Part shown: piece after piece, positions 23,635 to 26,133 of the stretch | Layout of the letters: every line of letters begins with the position of its first letter | Position numbering within the stretch: position 1 is the first letter of the stretch | Source: Dialister sp. CAG:486 | GTDB taxonomy: Bacteria; Bacillota; Negativicutes; Veillonellales; Dialisteraceae | Direction of reading: 5' to 3' | Length of the DNA stretch: 26,133 bases | NCBI GenBank assembly: GCA_000434475.1 | Contig: FR879487.1 | Coordinates: 21,167 to 47,299 of the forward strand | The notes under the pieces: generated by a model | The model's input: only the letters and a program-made list of their open reading frames with translations | What the model was told of the DNA's origin: nothing | Databases searched by the model: none | Program-made: the position numbers and the translations under genes

Positions 23635-24645
23635 ATGTATAAGAAACCAAGTATCGGCGGCGTCCGGCTGGACGGCTGGGCGCTGCTCGCCCCGATGGCG
23701 GGCGTGAGCGATCTGGCGTATCGCGTCATTGCCCATCGTATGGGAGCGGCACTGACGACGGCGGAAATGGTCAGTGCCAAAGGCCTGTATTATAAAAATG
23801 AAAAGACCGAGGATATGCTGAAGATCGATCCCGGCGAGCACCCGGTCGCGCTGCAGCTCTTCGGAAGCGATCCGGAGATCATGGCGCTTGGCGCGAAGGA
23901 AATGGAAAAGGCAGGGCCGGACATCATCGATATCAATATGGGCTGTCCCATGCAGAAGGTGGTCAAGAATGGCGATGGTTCTGCACTGATGAAGAATATC
24001 CCTCTGGCCCAGTCTATCGTGAAGGCGATGGTAGAGGCTGTCCATGTGCCGGTCACCGTGAAAATGCGTCTCGGGTGGTCGCGGGACACGGAGAACTGCA
24101 TAGAGCTCGCACGCGCGGTCGAAGAGGCCGGCGTTGCAGCGATCACCGTGCATGGCAGGACGCGGGAGGACTTCTATCAGGGAGAGGCTGACTGGGCGAT
24201 GATCGCGAAGGTGGTGTCTGCCGTACACATTCCCGTCATCGGCAACGGTGACGTGGTAGATGGGCCGTCAGCGAAGCGCCTTATGGAGGAGACAGGCTGC
24301 GCCGCGGTCGCGATCGGCCGCGCGGCGTGGGGAAATCCGTGGATCTTCAAAGCCGTCGATACGTATCTGGAGACGGGGGAGATCATGGATCCGCCCTCCT
24401 GGGAAATGCGCCTTGCTATGTCGCGGGAGCATCTCCACGGTCTTGTCCTTGAGAAAGGAGAGTATGCGGCGGTCCGCGAGATGCGCGCGCATGCGAGCCG
24501 CTATTTCAACGGCCTGCCACAGGCGACGGCGCTTCGCCGTGAGATCATGAAGGCATTGACGGAAAAGGAATACAATGACACGCTCGATCGGTATGAAGAA
24601 GAGAAGGGGCTCCTGCCAAGTGGCGGCAGGGGACGAAGAGACTAG
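23635..24645 (+). CDS. dusB: tRNA-dihydrouridine synthase, DusB family
   Basis: This 336-aa flavoenzyme reduces uridine to dihydrouridine in tRNA D-loops or neighbouring positions using FMN and NAD(P)H. It is a TIM barrel with APMAGVSD (19-26), NMGCP with catalytic C104, KMRLGW, the RNA-binding HGRTREDFYQGEADW, and GNGDV followed by IGRAAWGNPW for FMN phosphate. The true start is the ATG at 23635 with GGAG upstream; the open frame extends 83 codons further back but only through repeat DNA. The C-terminus is slightly extended and arginine/glycine-rich. The stop codon is again followed by a short GACTAGGAGAC motif. Confidence 0.94.
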   Translation: MYKKPSIGGVRLDGWALLAPMAGVSDLAYRVIAHRMGAALTTAEMVSAKGLYYKNEKTEDMLKIDPGEHPVALQLFGSDPEIMALGAKEMEKAGPDIIDINMGCPMQKVVKNGDGSALMKNIPLAQSIVKAMVEAVHVPVTVKMRLGWSRDTENCIELARAVEEAGVAAITVHGRTREDFYQGEADWAMIAKVVSAVHIPVIGNGDVVDGPSAKRLMEETGCAAVAIGRAAWGNPWIFKAVDTYLETGEIMDPPSWEMRLAMSREHLHGLVLEKGEYAAVREMRAHASRYFNGLPQATALRREIMKALTEKEYNDTLDRYEEEKGLLPSGGRGRRD

Positions 24646-24846
24646 GAGACCGGTCTTTCGCGGATCCCCCTTTTTCGTCATGTCAATGCGCGCATCGCCG
24701 TTGGTTCTGCCGGCGAATTATAAATCTCAAATCACAGGCTATGAGAGCAGCAATAGTGACAGATTGGGATTTCTAAACCGCACTTTACTCTCCCATTATA
24801 TTTTGCGATTTCTATACGCAAGAGGTCGCAGAAGCGCTCGATATCA

Positions 24847-24875
24847 TTGACAAGAGAAAATAGAAATATTAGAAT
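24847..24875 (+). promoter_or_regulatory. Promoter of the candidate 6S RNA
   Basis: TTGACA (24847-24852) and TAGAAT (24870-24875) are separated by exactly 17 bp. The 200 bp between dusB and this promoter contain nothing I can support. Confidence 0.8.
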
Positions 24876-24880
24876 GATTA

Positions 24881-25055
24881 AGGATATTTCATGGTTGAGA
24901 GGGGCATGGATAGCTGGCTTGTGCAGTAGAAGGGCGCAGGCTTTTTCTATCATGCAGGAGGGAGCAAAGATGTCGTACAGCAGCTGGCTTTGCGGAAACA
25001 AGTGCCACATGGCAGGCATGCGTGCGCCCTTATGTCTTTGCCATGCCATCCTTAT
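24881..25055 (+). ncRNA. ssrS: Candidate 6S RNA
   Basis: A transcript of about 175 nt from the promoter at 24847 folds into one long interrupted hairpin. AAGGAU (24881-24886) pairs with AUCCUU (25048-25053), GGCAUGG (24903-24909) with CCAUGCC (25041-25047), AAGGGCGCA (24930-24938) with UGCGCCCUU (25023-25031), and GCAAAG with CUUUGC near the apex (24963-24993). The unpaired 20-nt and 9-nt strands between the second and third helices would be the central bubble that mimics an open promoter and binds housekeeping RNA polymerase. Size, shape, promoter and position before purE all fit 6S RNA. I have not matched it to a covariance model. Confidence 0.6.
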
Positions 25056-25073
25056 AAGAGTATCTCATAGAAA

Positions 25074-25136
25074 ACTCCTTTGTAGAGGGGCTGTGCGTCT
25101 GATGCGCAGCTGATTTGCAGAGGAGTATTTTTGTTT
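25074..25136 (+). terminator. Terminator between the 6S candidate and purE
   Basis: ACTCCTTTGTA (25074-25084) pairs over 11 positions with TGCAGAGGAGT (25116-25126), enclosing a second hairpin GCTGTGC/GCGCAGC (25090-25110). ATTTTTGTTTT follows. It would end the small RNA, or act as attenuator for purE if transcription continues. Confidence 0.75.
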
Positions 25137-25169
25137 TATGGCGCATGCCATAAGAGGGAGGAAATCATC

Positions 25170-25661
25170 ATGCATGTAGGGATTGTTATGGGGAGTGATT
25201 CCGATCTGCCGGTCATGAAGAAGGCATTTTCCATTCTTGACGACTTCGGGGTCACTTATGACGTGACGATCGCATCGGCTCACCGCACGCCGAAAAAGCT
25301 CGCAGACTTTGTAGCCGCAGAAGAAGAAAAGGGCGTCGGCGCCTTCATCGCAGGCGCTGGTATGGCAGCTGCTCTGCCGGGGGTCGTAGCCAGCCTGACA
25401 CTGAAGCCGGTCATCGGTGTACCGCTTTCCGGTGCCAAGCTCGACGGTATGGATGCGCTTTTCTCTATCGTGCAGATGCCTTCCGGGATCCCGGTCGCTA
25501 CAGTGGCGATCGATGGCACCAAGAATGCAGCATTCCTCGCTGTAGAGATCGGTGCGGTATCGGATCCGGATCTTTTCCAGAAATACAAAGCCTATCGTGA
25601 AAAGGCAGCCAAAGAAATTTTTGAAAAAGACGCAAAACTGCAGAAGGAATTAGGAAGATAA
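25170..25661 (+). CDS. purE: N5-carboxyaminoimidazole ribonucleotide mutase
   Basis: This 163-aa class I PurE moves the carboxylate of N5-CAIR to give CAIR in purine synthesis. Family motifs are GSDSDLPVM (8-16), SAHRTPKKL, GAGMAAALPGVVASLT and GVPLSG. The ATG at 25170 has GGGAGG 8 nt upstream; the open frame begins 13 codons earlier without a ribosome site. An inverted repeat TTATGGC/GCCATAA lies at 25136-25153, between the terminator and the start. PurE normally acts with PurK, which is not in the window. purC follows after repeat copy D. Confidence 0.96.
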   Translation: MHVGIVMGSDSDLPVMKKAFSILDDFGVTYDVTIASAHRTPKKLADFVAAEEEKGVGAFIAGAGMAAALPGVVASLTLKPVIGVPLSGAKLDGMDALFSIVQMPSGIPVATVAIDGTKNAAFLAVEIGAVSDPDLFQKYKAYREKAAKEIFEKDAKLQKELGR

Positions 25662-25662
25662 G

Positions 25663-25945
25663 GAGTCAGGGTTAGCCCGAGGGGCGGGGCGTCCTTTGAA
25701 GGCGGATGAAAGCCTTGCTTGAATGAGAAATTAGAAATGAGAAATGAGAAATGAGAAATGGCGGTGCGGCGCATAAAAAGATAGAAGCGCCGCGAATATA
25801 TATGGGGCGATGCCTGCTTGAGACATTAGACATTAGACGTTAGACGTCAGATGTCAGATGTCTTTCAGCCTTACGATCTTTTAGTCTCTAGTCTCCGGTT
25901 CCTAATCCCTAATCCCTAATCACTAGTCCCTAGTCACTAGTCTTA
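25663..25945. repeat. Composite intergenic repeat, copy D
   Basis: This fills the gap between purE and purC. In order: GGGTTAGCCCGAGGGGCGGGGCG, a stretch with GATGAAAGCCTTGCTTGAATGAG, GAAATGA heptamers (about 25725-25760), a GCGGCGC/GCGCCGC hairpin (25766-25793), CGAATATATATGGGGCGATGCC, GACATTA/GACGTCA/GATGTCA heptamers (25822-25863), and CTAATCC/CTAGTCC/CTAGTCA heptamers (25901-25942). It is the clearest example of the family, with three separate 7-bp-period arrays. Confidence 0.8.
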
Positions 25946-25988
25946 CTATGATTGAATAAATGATACGAAGTCCAAAAGGAGAATACCA

Positions 25989-26133
25989 ATGAAAGAATAC
26001 AAACCATTCAAATCCGGCAAAGTTCGTGAACTGTATGATCTTGGCGACAGCCTCGTCATGGTCTGCACAGACCGCATTTCTGCTTTTGACAACATCCTGA
26101 AATGCCCGATCCCGGAAAAAGGCTGTGTGCTGA
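25989..26133 (+). CDS. purC: SAICAR synthetase, N-terminal part (cut by window end)
   Basis: The first 48 codons of PurC are present, reading [19 protein letters not shown] and [16 protein letters not shown]. The GKVRELYD and RISAFD motifs line the ATP and substrate site of the family. The enzyme joins aspartate to CAIR, the step after PurE, so purE-purC is a pathway pair despite the 327-bp repeat-filled gap. AAGGAG precedes the ATG. The gene continues past the window. Confidence 0.93.
   Translation, partial: MKEYKPFKSGKVRELYDLGDSLVMVCTDRISAFDNILKCPIPEKGCVL

Noticed and set aside
24732..25049. 105-codon minus-strand ORF before purE
   Set aside because: It overlaps the candidate small RNA and its promoter on the other strand, and has no ribosome site or motif.
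24970..25113. Short ORF with a GGAGGG upstream, in the purE leader
   Set aside because: It lies inside the 6S-like hairpin, whose perfect helices explain the sequence better, and the product has no recognisable features.
25055..25170. Purine riboswitch before purE
   Set aside because: The conserved three-way junction core of purine aptamers is not visible; only hairpins with a T-run are present.
25663..25945. Possible CRISPR array
   Set aside because: The repeat unit is 7 bp and contiguous without unique spacers, and no cas genes are present.

Overview
The window looks like a chromosomal segment of a Bacillota bacterium, most likely a Negativicutes of the Dialister/Megasphaera type. The evidence is indirect: strong AGGAGG-type ribosome sites, TTGACA/TATAAT promoters, T-box leaders, a THF riboswitch in front of folT, a LysRS carrying an extra tRNA-binding domain, and abundant small intergenic repeats. 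Genus is an inference. I see no phage, plasmid, rRNA, tRNA or CRISPR. All calls come from reading the sequence; no database search or folding program was run.

Layout. 1-1370: a probable small-RNA gene with its own promoter and terminator, then a TetR regulator with a palindromic operator candidate. 1391-4171: argG-argH (last two steps of arginine synthesis), with a candidate ARG box inside the promoter. 4398-6760: a LysR regulator divergent from a URO-D-fold methyltransferase-like gene, with repeated half-sites between them. 7047-8647: a potE-type putrescine/ornithine antiporter with a long structured leader. 9207-12577: greA, lysS and a THF-riboswitch-controlled folate transporter folT. 13017-15913: truA, a universal stress protein, an unrecognised protein and a nitroreductase, followed by a 165-bp MITE-like palindrome.

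16122-21621 is the most unusual part. A T-box leader that appears to read cysteine (UGC) precedes a 37-codon membrane miniprotein. A second T-box follows and precedes a thiol-methyltransferase-like gene and a complete polar amino acid ABC importer (lipoprotein, two permeases, ATPase). A third T-box plus an identical copy of the miniprotein closes the block. The outer cassettes form a direct repeat offset by exactly 5,070 bases. The block reads as a cysteine-starvation-responsive sulfur amino acid uptake system, possibly able to amplify or be lost by recombination.

21837-26133: an M20 dipeptidase, dusB, a candidate 6S RNA with promoter, a terminator, purE and the start of purC.

A family of composite intergenic repeats is scattered through the window in both orientations. 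They are built of 7-bp-period arrays and GC-rich hairpins, and they often begin at or next to the stop codon of the upstream gene.
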